Part shown: positions 11,885 through 24,528 of the stretch, one piece after another | How positions within the stretch are numbered: position 1 is the stretch's first letter | Layout: each line of letters starts with the position of its first letter | DNA from: Cyprinodon diabolis | Lineage: Eukaryota > Chordata > Actinopteri > Cyprinodontiformes > Cyprinodontidae | DNA length: 64,000 bases | Direction of reading: 5' to 3' | Assembly (NCBI GenBank): GCA_030533445.1 | Contig: CM060065.1 | Span: 20,554,974 to 20,618,973, forward strand | Program-made: the position numbers and the translations under genes | Notes under the pieces: generated by a model | Seen by the model: only the letters and a program-made list of their open reading frames with translations | Told to the model about the DNA's origin: nothing | Database searches by the model: none

Positions 11885-13540
11885 CATTTCCTGCTACTAA
11901 ATAAATAAAACAAAAATGTTCTTAATAAAACAATAACTTAATTGTTTTGAGTCCTCCAAACGGCTATAATTTAGTACACAAAGTTCCTGATCACAGCCTA
12001 TAATGTAGGTACATTGTTTTACTCGTACAGCTTCAATAGATGTGAAGTGCATCATAATACGCCACTGGTTATTTATGTGTTTTAGCCTCACTGTAAGAAG
12101 CCCACAGATGTGCAGCGTATAGTGGAGTACAGTAGGCTTTAAATATAGCACCATTGATGTAATCTCTCTATTTTATCATCTCTATTTCATCATCATCCAA
12201 AAATCACTCCTGCTAAAGTGACCAAGATATTTAACCTTGTCCATAACAGTTATTACACTGTCTGACAGAGTGAATAGTTGGAATGTCTTTGTTCAATTCT
12301 CCTTTTTCCTAAAAATCATAACCAGTTTTTCGGGGGGTTAAATATTATTCCATAATGATGAGCATATTCTGAGCAGAGTATGAGCATTCGCTGTATCCCA
12401 GCAGAATAGGAAGATATGATAACTAAATCACCAGCATAAAGGAAATGGTTTAAAAGCCCATCTCCCACCACACAGCCTGTTTTACAGAGTTTTTGAAACG
12501 TCATCCATGTACAAATTAAAGAGCACAGGAGACAAAATCCCACCTTGTCTTATACTGTTTGTCACAAAGAAAGGATCAGTTGTTTTATTTCCCCATCTAA
12601 CTTGCATGGGTTGGTTTGTACACCAAACATCTAACACCCAAACCAAATTGGGAGGAAGCCCTCGCTTTTGTAATTTCATAAATAATTTACCATGATTGAT
12701 GCAGTCAAAAGCCGTAGAAGCGTCCAAAAAAACAGAGAAACATAGTGTTCTGTTTTGTTTATTTGCTTACTGCCTATTTCAAACCATAGAAACACATATC
12801 AGTGCTGTGTTTATTTTTAAAACCAATTTGTTCATCAGTGGTATGTACATATTTTTCGAATCTAGATAAAATAATTATTTCTGAAACTTTAAAGCTACAG
12901 TGTGTAATTTTCAGCGACATCTAACGTCCAGACTGCAGACCGCAGCAACATGAACATCTCCCCCCCAACAGTACGGCGAGCGTTACGGGACAAAATGTCT
13001 TCCATGACGTCCGCATCACCTACCTTCTCAAGTGATGAGCTTTGTTTAAATAGATAATTTTACAGATAGTATTTCATTAGTCTGTGTGTTCAGTACCGTC
13101 TCAGTTCATCTCTCTCAACTTGCCGTAGTTACTTTCGACCGTAATGGGCGATCTCGCAATCGCTAGTTTGTTGGCTCTGCGCTGCCGTAGCGCAAAGATG
13201 TCTGCCTCCATGGCTGCGAGACCCGCTCCTATGTAATTATAAATAACAAATTCTAAGGCAACGCAAATATTAAGGTTAAGAGGCTGAGCTCGTAGATGAT
13301 GATAAATAACATAGTTATGTATAATATATTACATTTCTGACTGTATATCCCTGTAATTATTACACACTGTAGCTTTAAACAGCACACTTGCTAATGCAAT
13401 GGGCCTATAGTTTAAAATTCTTTGGTGTTTTTTTAATATGAAGGAAGTGATAGTTAGATATCCAGGGGGAATGAGGTTTGGTCTGGAATGTGTTATTAGA
13501 GTCTGCCTCTTTTTGAATTCAATGAATCCCTTCACTCTAA
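11885..13540 (-). mobile_element. Decayed non-LTR retrotransposon (reverse transcriptase), split by a MITE
   Basis: On the minus strand the order is RILNYRPIALASVLFK (13377-13420), then after the MITE a SRFEKYVHTTDEQIGFKNKH block (about 12800-12880), DASTAFDCINHGKLFMKL (about 12670-12725), NSIRQGGILSPVLFNLYMDD (about 12495-12560), NHFLYAGDLVIISSYSAG (about 12395-12450), KVKYLGHFSR and IFKAYCTPLYAAHLW (about 12100). These are fingers, palm and post-catalytic blocks of a LINE reverse transcriptase. The active-site YADD has become YAGD. Frameshifts, stops and a small deletion mark it as a pseudogene. The subfamily was not resolved. Confidence 0.8.
12893..13374. mobile_element. MITE copy 1, TTAA-flanked, inserted in the LINE
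   Basis: Terminal inverted repeats of at least 15 bp: the left end starts AGCTACAGTGTGTAA and the right end is its reverse complement. TTAA flanks both sides (12889-12892 and 13375-13378). The LINE reading frame resumes on either side, so this is a true insertion. No coding capacity was seen. A second copy lies at 38479-38990. Confidence 0.8.
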
Positions 13541-14782
13541 CATAAACACAAGCTGGCTAAATAATCATTTATGTCTGGAATCGAAGCTCGGAATATTTCC
13601 AGAAATGTACTGCGACAGTGACAGTCAATTTATAAAAGTCAGTGGTATGTCTGAGTGTCAGAGATACCAGCAACTGAAATTCAAAAGTCAAAGCACAGAA
13701 GTCTATCAGCATTTTATGGATGATAGATTGAGACTTTAAAGATGTGTTCCTGTGAGATGTCTACTCCAGGTGCAGCCTTTGGAACTGGATCAATCTAGGA
13801 TAATCGGCATGGATATATAATAGAAGATGTTTTCTTATAAAAGGGCCGGTGCAATTCGGAGAACTAGAACAGTTTAACAATGCAAACATTTTTACAATGA
13901 CACATCAACTAACGAAAGGAGATTCACTCTTTAGAAATGTTAATGATTCACAAATAGCATTAACAAATAATTTTTTGACTGCTTGGAAACACAAACTGTT
14001 ATGTGGTAACTAAGCACTGAAGGTCTGCACTGTGATACAGAATTTAGCTCTTTATGACGAGGCACTTGTTAAATCAACCAGTGAAGTGTTTACTTTAGAA
14101 ACAGGACAAATGAGGATTTTTTTTCAATGAAATATTTCTGTTAAATATCCAAAACGGTAAAAAAAAAAAAAAAAAAACGGTGAAAACCAGTGTCAGAAAA
14201 GGGCAGGGGATTGTGTTGATGTTTGTAACAGAAACAATTAAAATGACAATTTTTTAATATGAACATCAATATTTAGTATTGTGATTCATTTCGCCCATAG
14301 AATGCCAGAGATAGGCATCGGTCCCACCATGGATGGAGGGATGGATGATACATTTCTGGTGGTTTGCTTTTTGCCTTAATTTTTCAGAGAATATGGAGAC
14401 AACTTCAAATGAAAATTTAGTAATTAGGATAAAGAAGCCATCAAACTCCACCTGGCCCTGTAAGCTATTTGTGCCACAAATAGCAGCAACAACTGATATT
14501 GAGACTTTGTGATGGTTGGCAATGAGTTTTGAACATCACCTCAGAGACTTTAATTTTACCCTCTTCCTTTATGAATGTTTTAATTCACCCATACTGGAAG
14601 GTTTGGTGATGAACCGCAAGTTTATAGGAAATGAAGGTTTCAAAGACCTATTTTTGTAACAGGTAATCTGATCCTGTACTGATGGATGAATATGATCTAA
14701 GGATTTCTGGTGGAGATTATTTTTATAACAGTAATGTCAAATAATCCAGTTACTCAATTCAATTAAATCCTGTTTATTTATA
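13395..14782. repeat. Tandem duplication, unit 1
   Basis: This 1.39 kb unit starts with the 5' part of the minus-strand LINE and ends in the first bases of a teleost dispersed repeat. It is repeated almost identically at 14783-14802 plus 16164-17542. Differences are scattered substitutions, a poly(A) length change (near 14160) and a GGAT microsatellite length change (near 14330). Confidence 0.9.
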
Positions 14783-17542
14783 TGCAATGGGCCTATAGTT
14801 TACAATACTGGATATTTTAATACTGTTTTACTGTAATAAAACAATACTGTTTTATCTTTAATTTCTGGTACCAGTAAAACTGACAGCATAGAGCTGGCCA
14901 GTGAACCATACATTAATATTCCAGTAAAACAGAAACTTTGTGAGAAGCCAGCATGCAAATGTAACTGAAATGTAAAAAGCAATATTAATCCTGACCAAAC
15001 AATTATAAAAAAAAATCTAAAATAATCTATTCTCCACATTGCTCAAAAGGAGTGGCTTTTTTTCACTGTAAACCACTTTGGTACTCCTGTCCTTCCCTCT
15101 AACCCTCTCTGAGTAGAATATAACAGCCTCAATTATATAACAGTGGTGACAAGCTGGGATGTTCACAGCCGCCATTTGGCACCACTCTGATAGTTGTTTA
15201 AACTTGTGCACATTTTTGGATTTTTGATTTATTAAAGAAATGCTTTGTTCTTCAAGAAATTTATTTTTTTTACCTTGTGCAAACAGTCATATAGTAAAAG
15301 CACATGTGAAGTAAAGAACTCAACATTTCTGAAATGATGCTAATCAGCAATATTAGAAAGGCAAAAACAGGCCCCTTACAAACTAATAGTATTGATTCAT
15401 TATTTCTGATGGGAACTATTTTTCTCCTAAAATAAAGCATACAGTATAAGCAGTTTCTTCTAATTCAAAAGTTGAATGACAGCAGAAATAAGACCTCGAT
15501 TGAAGTCTTTGAGACTGACTTGCTTACATGGTTCATAATTGGGACTTTGAAATGGATCTTTTACGTCTTGCCCTTTTAAACAGCCTTGAGAGGGAGGGAG
15601 AAGGGAGCTGCACTTCTTCTGAAAGGAAGCCTGCTGCAGCAACAGCAGGGGAGGAGGATGCTCCCTCTCTTCCTCTCTATTCCCTGCAGTTGATTGATGC
15701 TGGCAGCCTTTTACTTTTTAGTTCACCAGCTCAGTGTAAGGCTTAGCTTTGTCACTGGGAGCTGCACCGACCTCCGGTCTGCTGCTGGGCACTGGGAGTC
15801 GCCCAGCCGAGACTGGCGACATTTATGTGCTTCGTCAGCCTCTGTAGCAGAAAGAAAACCACAGCAGACAGATAGAAAGAGAAAGCTTTTTGGTCAGGGA
15901 AGCTGAGGTAGTTCTTCATGGAGACAGTGAGTTGTAGCTGTCTTCAGCTACATCTGGATTTTGTCTTCCCTGTAGATGCAACTATAACATGCAATTTTCA
16001 TTCATATGTGTTTTATATATCACTCAAAAAAAATAGTATTAAGATTATTGGGGACTTTTTGAGAGTTTTAGCTATGTAGCATAACCATTGTTAAATTGTT
16101 TAGTAACCATTTCCTGTCCATTTTACTAAAAGATCTGGTCATAGTTTTAAAGAATACAACCACAAAATTCTTTGGTGGTTTTTTAATATGAGGGAAGTGA
16201 TAGTTAGATATCCAGGGGGAATGAGGTTTGGTCTGGAATGTGTTATTAGAGTCTGCCTCTTTTTGAATTCAATGAATCCCTTCACTCTGACATAAACAGA
16301 AGCTGGCTAAATAATCATTTATGTCTGGAATCGAAGCTCGGAATATTTCCAGAAATGTACTGCGACAGTGACAGTCAATTTATAAAAGTCAGTGGTATGT
16401 CTGAGTGTCAGAGATACCAGCAACTGAAATCCAAAAGTCAAAGCTCAGAAGTCTATCAGCATTTTATGGATGATAGATTGAGACTTTAAAGATGTGTTCC
16501 TGTGAGATGTCTACTCCAGGTGCAGCCTTTGGAACTGGATCAATCTAGGATAATCGGCATGGATATATAATAGAAGATGTTTTCTTATAAAAGGGCCGGT
16601 GCAATTCGGAGAACTAGAACAGTTTAACAATGCAAACATTTTTACAATGACACATCAACAAACGAAAGGAGATTCACTCTTTAGAAATGTTAATGATTCA
16701 CAAATAGCATTAACAAATAATTTTTTGACTGCTTGGAAACACAAACTGTTATGTGGTAACTAAGCACTGAAGGTCTGCACTGTGATACAGAATTTAGCTC
16801 TTTATGACGAGGCACTTGTTAAATCAACCAGTGAAGTGTTTACTTTAGAAACAGGACAAATAAGGAGGATTTTTTTTCAATGAAAAATTTCTGTTAAATA
16901 TCCAAAACGGTAAAAAAAAAAAAAACGGTGAAAACCAGTGTCAGAAAAGGACAGGGGATTGTGTTGATGTTTGTAACAGAAACAATTAAAATGACAAATG
17001 TTTAATATGAACATCAATATTTAGTATTGTGATTCATTTCGCCCATAGAATGCCAGAGATAGGCATCGGTCCCACCATGGATGGATGGATGGATGGATGG
17101 ATGGATGATACATTTCTGGTGGTTTGCTTTTTGCCTTAATTTTTCAGAGAATGTTGAGACAACTTCAAATGAAAATTTAGTAATTAGGATAAAGAAGCCA
17201 TCAAACTCCACCTGGCCCTGTAAGCTATTTGTGCCACAAATAGCAGCAACAACTGATATTGAGACTTTGTGATGGTTGGCAATGAGTTTTGAACATCACC
17301 TCAGAGACTTTAATTTTACCCTCTTCCTTTATGAATGTTTTAATTCACCCATACTGGAAGGTTTGGTGATGAACCGCAAGTTTATAGGAAATGAAGGTTT
17401 CAAAGACCTATTTTTGTAACAGGTAATCTGATCCTGTACTGATGGATGAATATGATCTAAGGATTTCTGGTGGAGATTATTTTTATAACAGTAATGTCAA
17501 ATAATCCAGTTACTCAATTCAATTAAATCCTGTTTATTTATA
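14783..17542. repeat. Tandem duplication, unit 2 (interrupted)
   Basis: The first 20 bp of the unit are repeated immediately after unit 1 (14783-14802). The copy then breaks and resumes at 16164 with the matching AAAATTC, continuing to 17542. The junction between units shows about 2 bp of microhomology. The intervening 14803-16163 does not match unit 1. Confidence 0.85.
14803..16163. other. 1.36 kb non-repeated insert inside duplication unit 2
   Basis: No terminal inverted repeats and no target duplication longer than 1 bp are visible at its ends. Its right half (about 15540-15960) is more GC-rich and CT/purine-structured than its surroundings. It ends in an ATG GAG ACA followed by a donor-like GTGAGT at 15928, so it could hold a 5' exon. 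No protein match was recognised. Confidence 0.55.
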
Positions 17543-17765
17543 TAGCATCAATTCACAACATGTCTCCTCAAGGTACTTTACAGTTCACCAGATCATACAG
17601 TCAAATTGTGCAGTCGAAGTTTTCAATCTAATGAAAACAGGTTGATTGCATCAACTCATTGACTCGAAGGCAATCCCTCACACTAAGCATGCTTGTAGGG
17701 ACAGTGGAGAGGAAAAACTCCCTTTTAACAGGAAGAAACCTCCAGCTGATTGTGGAAGCAAAACA
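17515..17765 (+). repeat. Teleost dispersed repeat fragment
   Basis: It contains the familiar blocks TGTTTATTTATATAGC, CAATTCACAACATGTC, CTCAAGGTACTTTACAG and GAAAAACTCCCTTTTAACAGG followed by AAGAAACCTCCAGC. The first roughly 28 bp are also present at the end of duplication unit 1, which fixes the direction of the duplication. Confidence 0.7.
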
Positions 17766-19730
17766 ATGTCAACCTCCCCAACTACCACTAGATTTGTCAT
17801 TATGATAAAAAGGGTCAACATATGTCTCCTTATTCCCATATAGTTTCCCTTAAAGTTTTGAGTATCATCTGGATTTTTTATTGTAATTGTGTGACAAAGC
17901 TTTATGCTCTTTTGAATCAGCAGTATTTTTATATTATAATTTTTTTTATCTTAAAGCTCTCCTATGGGCCCACTTTTTCCAAGTCATTCATTCCTATGGT
18001 TCTGGGTTGTTGGCTTCTCGCTGAACGTGCTCTTGGACTAGTTTTGGTTTCCTGGTCTCTCCTCAGCAAGTTCCCTCCTGCATGTTTTCTGTAGTTGTGC
18101 ATTTTAATTTTGCTCCTCTGTATGTAAGTGTTCTGTAAGTCTCAAAAAATGATGTTGCAAGCCTTAGCAGACCAAATAACTCACTTTTTCTGCTGTTTGA
18201 TACATTTGCTTTTACTTTTCTATTGTTACATTTCTATTTCTATCGTTACTTTTTTATGTCTATCAGCTGCCATCGATGCTCTAGTTGAGTTGTTTATCAT
18301 AAAGTGTGAGCAAATAATCAGACTTGAGGTTTGCTTTTTTAAAATTTAGCTTAGTTTTGTTAAAATAAAGTTCAATTTTTTTTTTATTAAAATTCAAAAC
18401 TTGGACAAATTATATATATATAACCTGTAGAGGGCAAGGCTGGTTTGCTTGGCTTTTCTCCCTAGTGAAGAAAATCATAATTTGAATCTCATTTTTGCAT
18501 AAACTCACGAATGTCTTTCTGCAAAATCAAAATAGGTTTAATCTGAGCAATTTAGGGTTGACAGAGGAAAACAATGAGCTAAACACAATCCAATAGCACT
18601 TATGAGGTCTTTTGGACTTAAGGGTGTCTGATAGGCTAATAGTCTTGTCTAAGCTCTCATTACAAATAGTGATTGAGGTTTAAATGAACCAAAAACCTAA
18701 TGTTTGGACTCATTCTTTACTTTGTTAAAGCCTAATGGTTCTACAAGGACATCAGCAAGTAAGGCAGTATAATGGCTCAAAATACTGCTTTGGCCAAATA
18801 CCAACTCTTTGTTTCAAGTTGCCAATATTAGGATGTTTGAGGGCCAAAAAGATGTTTTTAAAGATATCAAACTTGTCTTTCCTGTTCCTGTCTGTTAAGG
18901 TGTTGCCATAATGAACCACTTTCTAACAAGAAAAGTCGTTTTTATTCATGTAGTATATAAATGGAGCCATAGATTTTAAGGACATACACATCTGCAAAGG
19001 GTTCCTGATTGTTTATTAGGAAATCATATGAAAGTTCAAAAATGTTATAAGTAAATAGGACAATGTTTTTTTTTCTTGTTTTTTTTTTCTTTTTCTTTGT
19101 CCTTAGATGTTTGTTGGAACATTTGGATGCATAAAGTAAGTAATAGGATGATTTTCACTCAAGCTGCATGTTATGCAGTGTAATGCGTTAATGAAAAGTC
19201 ACACACGGTCTGCATGGGTTTATGCTGAAACTACTAAATAAATCCCTATCTGTGTACATAATCCCTGAGGTAAACTATTGCCTAGTGCATTGTGGGTAAT
19301 GAAGTGTATATTTAAGCAACACATAACAACACAGTGCAAATCTACAATATTTTCGTGAAGTATTTACCCTGAACACTTTAATCATGTCATCATCTTAAAA
19401 GTTGTATTCTTACTATGACTATTTGACCCTAAAGAGTTTAGACACACACAATACTTTGTACGTTGTTATTTAATTATTACTGTTACCTCAGTGTAATTAT
19501 ATCAGTTCAGTTCATAAATTGCAAAATAACTTATATCATATATAATTATATCATCATCCACATGATGGACCGTCTGCTTGTCCTGGTCACCCAAACCTCA
19601 GACCCAATGACTGCTAGAGATATGGCGATACGCTGATGTCATCACTTATTGTCCTGCTATGTTATGCCAATGCTCTGTCTGTGTTGTTGAACCTTTCCTG
19701 TCAGGGTTCGACAGATTCTCAAAGTTGCAG
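17766..19730. other. AT-rich intergenic stretch, nothing recognised
   Basis: Poly(T) runs occur near 18378 and 19067-19095, and a short TA run near 18412. No gene-like exon was found on either strand. Confidence 0.4.
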
Positions 19731-19734
19731 ACTT

Positions 19735-20105
19735 GGACCTTTTATCCATCCATCCAGCTATCCATTTTCTGTCATGTGTATCCCAGCTGGTCTTGCGAGG
19801 TCTGCTGTTGCCTATCTCCAGCTGTCAATGGCGAAAGGGCGGGTTACACCTGGACAGGTCGCCAGTCTATCGCAGGGCAACACAAAGACAAACAATCATT
19901 CATTCATGCACACACTCACGCCCTAAGGAGAATTTAGAGAAGCCAATTAACCTAACAGTCATGTTTTTGGACAATGGGAAGAAGCCGGAGTACCCGGAGA
20001 GAACCCATGCGTGCTCAGTAAGAACATGCAAACTTCATGCAGAAAGACCCTGGGCAGGGAATCGAACCCGCAGCAGTGCTACCCACTGCAGCACTGAGCG
20101 GCCCA
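19735..20105 (-). repeat. tRNA-derived SINE, family C copy 1
   Basis: Read on the minus strand it starts with a box A-like GCAGTGGGTAGCACTG and a box B GGTTCGATTCCC near 20060. The long conserved body contains GGGTTCTCTCCGGGTACTCC, GCCCTGCGATAGACTGGCGA and CCAGCTGGGATACAC. It ends in a GGATGGAT tail near 19740. Open frames across it on the plus strand are artefacts of the repeat. Confidence 0.8.
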
Positions 20106-23029
20106 GACTTTTATTTATTCATTTATTTATTTTTCCTGATTAACATTAAATAATCTGTGGCTCTTGGGACACTGACTGAAAAATACAGTATATAGTAATA
20201 GTCAGCCTTGAAAATAAACCAACCTTTAAGTATGCAAACAAAAAAAAAAAAAGAAAACTAAATGATTTCGCTACAAGGGTTGTACTCAGTAGCATACTGT
20301 AATATTTTCACCCATACACATGCAATATGTGTAAGTATCTAGGCAACATAGACATATACAAGCATTTTTCATAAACATGATGGGACTTGATGTTTCACAA
20401 CATCTCTCTGTGTTACACCCACGTAAAAAGTATTTTTAGATACAGCAAATTTTGTGGCAAGATAAAGTGTGACAGAACCTTAAGAGGAAAAACATACACA
20501 TCAAATCTTCCAAAAGCACTTTTCAGTTTTATGCTTTGTTTATTGTTGGATCATTTTCAGCTAAGTTTATACAGCTTTAGCCCTGAGAGCTTAAATCCTT
20601 ACATCGTAAGGACACCTTGATTCTTTAGTTATAACTTAATTCAACCATACTGTACATTCTGTATAGCAAACTTTCTTTCATTTTTAAACTTTTGCTGTTT
20701 TACCTATAAAGTTATACTTAGGATGTAATTAATGCAGAACACAGTTTATTGGTTGTAGAAAAATGGTAATTTAGATGGATTAACCTCCTTCCCAAGAGTG
20801 GAAAAAATGTACAACTAATTCACTTGCTTGAAAGGATGTTGGTTATTCCTTCCAAATTAAAGCATCATATGCACATTTTTTTAACTTTTATGTTGATTTT
20901 TTAAGGCTTAAGGTTGTTAAATATATTCTCTAGAAAAGTTTTTAAAAACACCTGTATATTGTATTCAATGCTTATGCTAAAAATAAAGCTTCAAATATGC
21001 CCTCAAAATCAACCCTAACAAAAAACTATGATATTAAAAAGGACATTTGAGGTTAAATGTTTTCACATTTACTACTGATCCTTTCCAGTTTTTACTGCTC
21101 CAACACACCTGATATATACAAAGCTTGAATTATTTATTCATGCCCACATCTCTGAGTGAACAGTGTGCTGAGTGTGTACACTGAAGAAACAAAAAAAAAA
21201 AAAAGAGTTAAACACAAGCAGGTCACAGCAAGCTTCAGATAGAAGCTGAAAGGGAAAGTGTGAAAGATTTAGCTGATTTAAAGGAGGCCAGCAGGCTGGC
21301 GTGATCTGCAGCTCTGTAATTTGGCTAATTTGGCTCCCTTCGTTGGTCTTCCTTCTGCGCTTTGTGTGTGTGCCTGTGCATGGATGTGAGAACATTAATA
21401 GCATTTGGCGATGAGAGCTTTCTTCAAAAGAGAAAATAACATGCAGTGAGTGAAATGTGTTTGGGAGGTGTTTAATCGGCAGCGACACGAATCTATTTCA
21501 CAAGGAAGAGAATTCAAAAAGAGATTGCAGAATTTGCTTCGAATTTACAGTACACTTAGAAAAATTCAGTCTTTTTATCATCTTTCTAATCAACATTTAT
21601 CTCTGTTTATTTAGAGTATCTTCTCCTTTTATAAAAATAAATATAGACACAATTTTTCTTAGAAATAGAATGAAATTTGAATCGTTTTGTTGAGCTTTGT
21701 TTTTTTCTGTCTGGTAGAAAATAGCATTGGCCTACTATATCCTGTTTCTGGAGATGACATTAGGGGAAGAGTTGCAGTCCATCCTTCCTTTTTCCTGTCC
21801 AGATGGCAGCATCAGCTGATAGGACACAGAAAGTATCTTCTTTAGACATGACAGTGTTTGAAGCGTCTCAGAAGTGTAGACGTGCATGAGGGATGTTTGA
21901 GAAGTGACCGTGTTTTCATTTGTGTTGTTAAATTTACAATCAGAAATTTAACGAACATAGGCTTTGTTTAGGGACAGATTCTTCTTTATGAATGATTCAC
22001 TTTGTAGCTTTTTTCAAATATAACTTTTATTGCAGGTTTGTATTCAAGTTCACTTTGACATACAAAGCCTTTGTTGTATTTGGCTTTATCCTGGGATCGC
22101 TTGGGTTTGAGCCCCAGGATCCCAAAGGAGAAAAGACATTTGATTACTGTACTTGTCAGCCAAAGAGACTCTCCCCCTTCTCATTCGCTTCCTGCCCAAG
22201 GGAGATAAAAAAAAGAGACCTCTTCTGTGTTGTGCTGCTTTGGAAAAACAGCAACCCAAGTTGTCTTTTTTTCAGACATTTTTCAGCAGTTTCTGCAGTG
22301 TAGCCTTTAGCTGGAAATTCATTATGAATCATTTGAATCCAATGAGAGCCTTGATTGGGAAACATAAAAGAGCAATAGGTAATGTTATGTTTCTTTCCAT
22401 AACTTAACTATATAGAATGAGCAGAACCTCGGGGGAACGTGACTTAATTTTTATTCAACATATTTCCCAGAACACAGTGAGATCAATGCGCTGATATCAT
22501 ATTCGGTGTTCTTCCACATAGAACACAAAATAGTACAATTCAATAATATATTATTTTATCACATGCATAACAGGTAACATGTCTTAGCTTGGTTTAAAAG
22601 CTGCTAGACATGCAAGACAAAAAAAAAAAAATCATAAAAGCGTTGAGCTAAAATGCTTTTTCTCTTGTATTTGAGTAGCTGATCATTCTGTCACTAAAAC
22701 ACAGGAAACTCAAACACTGATGTTTTTTGTCAGATTTTTTCAATCTAGATGTAAAACTGTGTCACTCATGTCAACTTCCTGTCTTCTTTTCCTAGTGACC
22801 TTTCAACGATTTACAGTTATAAAACTGTTTAAAGCAAACTTTCTTCATATATGGCCAGCTGACATACTGCGTACTTGCCTCTATGCTTGAGGCCATTTGT
22901 CCTTGGGTGCAACAAAAGATGGGGGATGAGTAGATCAGGGGAAGAGTAACGATCTGATTTGAATTTTCTAAAGTTGCGGAGAAAGATAATAAAAAAAAAA
23001 TTTAAGTAGAATGACACTTAAGATTTGTT
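20106..23029. other. Intergenic stretch without recognised genes
   Basis: It includes a moderately complex block at 21200-21470 and another at 22080-22400 that look less AT-rich than their flanks. Neither shows a recognised protein or RNA. Confidence 0.4.
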
Positions 23030-23030
23030 G

Positions 23031-23236
23031 GGGGAGTGGTGGCCTAATGGTTAGAAGTTGCGCTTGGATGTAGGAGGTCCTGAGTTCAAGCCCCACTCCG
23101 GCGGACTGCCACTCTGGGTCCCTGAGCAAGCCGCTTAACCCCAGGCGCTGCACAGTGGCAGCCCACTGCTCCCTGAGGGGATGGGTCAAATGCATAGAGA
23201 TTTCTCCAGTGCATGCTTAATAAGGTTCAAGTCAAT
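23031..23236 (+). repeat. tRNA-derived SINE, family A copy 2
   Basis: It has the same block order as 1195-1423: GGAGTGGTGGCCTAATGG, GTCCTGAGTTCAAGCCCC, CTGCCACTCTGGGTCCCTGA, GAGGGGATGGGTCAAATGCA and a TAATAAGGTTCAAG tail. This copy is the better preserved of the two, with a near-canonical box B. Confidence 0.8.
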
Positions 23237-23471
23237 TTAAAGATTATTGCAATAATTAATCTAATAAAACTCCAGTACATATTACACAACAGATGATTTG
23301 TTTATTTTAACAGATTATTTCAGTGAATTTTGATGATTATAGCTAATGGAAACTTACCACTCAGTTTCACATAGATCAATAAGATAATTTGAGATTACAG
23401 AAGAACACATGGATATGTTTTGACCTAATCAGACTCAGTGACACCCTCAAAGGGAGGCATGAATAATCTTA

Positions 23472-23665
23472 TAGCGACAGTGGCATCAGATAAAGGATTT
23501 TGCCCTGCAACTGAAGGGTTGGATTGGACAAGGGGTCAGAGGGCCAAGCTGACCCCAGGACAGCTATAGCTATGTAGCCGGCCACCATCAGTGTGTGCGA
23601 CTGCATGTAGTGTAATGTCTTTGGAGTCCTTTCATTTGAAAAAGGTGCTAAAGGCCATTTACTAC
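23472..23665 (+). repeat. SINE family B copy 1, degenerate
   Basis: It shares with 30129-30445 the blocks GCGACAGTGGC, TTTGCCCTG(C/A)AA, TCAGAGGGCC, CCAGG(A/G)CAGCTGTGGCTA-like sequence and a terminal AAAGGTGCTAAAGGC. Parts of the middle are missing. Confidence 0.65.
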
Positions 23666-24269
23666 TTTGTTAAAGAGGCTGGCTGTACACAGATAAGTGT
23701 AAGAAAAAGGGGTTGTGGATAAATAAACATAACCAGACTAATAAGAGGATTTAGAAACAGTCTAACTTGTTCTGTTTCTTTCTAATTTGGACATGGAGGT
23801 CCCAGATTCTGGAGCAGGAATCTAATTTTTTTTTAAAGTTTCATTAGAACATTTTAAAGTTCAGTCATGTTTTGGGTATGCCATTTATTGCTTGAGAAGC
23901 TTTGGAATATTGTCAAGCTATTAAAGCAAGCTGGGGAACCTTAACGCATGAGCACAGAGAGAGCATGCGAGCAGCAGAGACAAAGTATTGAGCTACTATG
24001 CCAGACAGTACACAAACGTTTTAATATGCTGACAATTTAGTATCAAAATTTTGTCTTTTGCAGTATTTTTGTTGTTTTTTTTAAACTCAGTCATTGCATC
24101 ATCTACAACTCCACCAAAACAATAAACTTAACAGAAACGGGTGATTTATTTGTCTATGCGTATCTTTCCGAACTCAGTTCCCTTCAAGAAACCTTGATAC
24201 TCACAGAGAAACACAACAGTTTGGAAACAGGAATCAAAAGGACGAAACGATAGTGTTAACATGTCACAC

Positions 24270-24275
24270 TTTATT
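24270..24275 (-). terminator. Candidate polyadenylation signal for kctd12
   Basis: The minus strand reads CCAATAAAGTG here, about 1.5 kb after the kctd12 stop. If used, the kctd12 3'UTR would include both hAT-type elements at 24529-25683. No closer signal outside the repeats stood out, and this one is unconfirmed. Confidence 0.3.
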
Positions 24276-24528
24276 GGCTGTGTTTCGAATGAAGTAATGT
24301 TTACAGCAGATCAAGGCACAAAAACATGCTTAAGTTTCATAAAAGCAACACAGAACTATGACAAAATCTAAAAAGGCAACACTTAACATTGAAGACCCAG
24401 TTAGGGGAGACACCCAGGGTGTTAAAGAAGAACATCCTAATGAATATGTTCCGTAAAAGCATCTTCACAGCAACATTACAGTGAGAATGGGAAAACTGGA
24501 GTAGCTACTACAGTTCTCCACCCTAGAG

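Noticed and set aside
19636..20143. Three overlapping plus-strand frames of 92-136 codons
   Set aside because: They cover a minus-strand tRNA-derived SINE; the frames are repeat artefacts.
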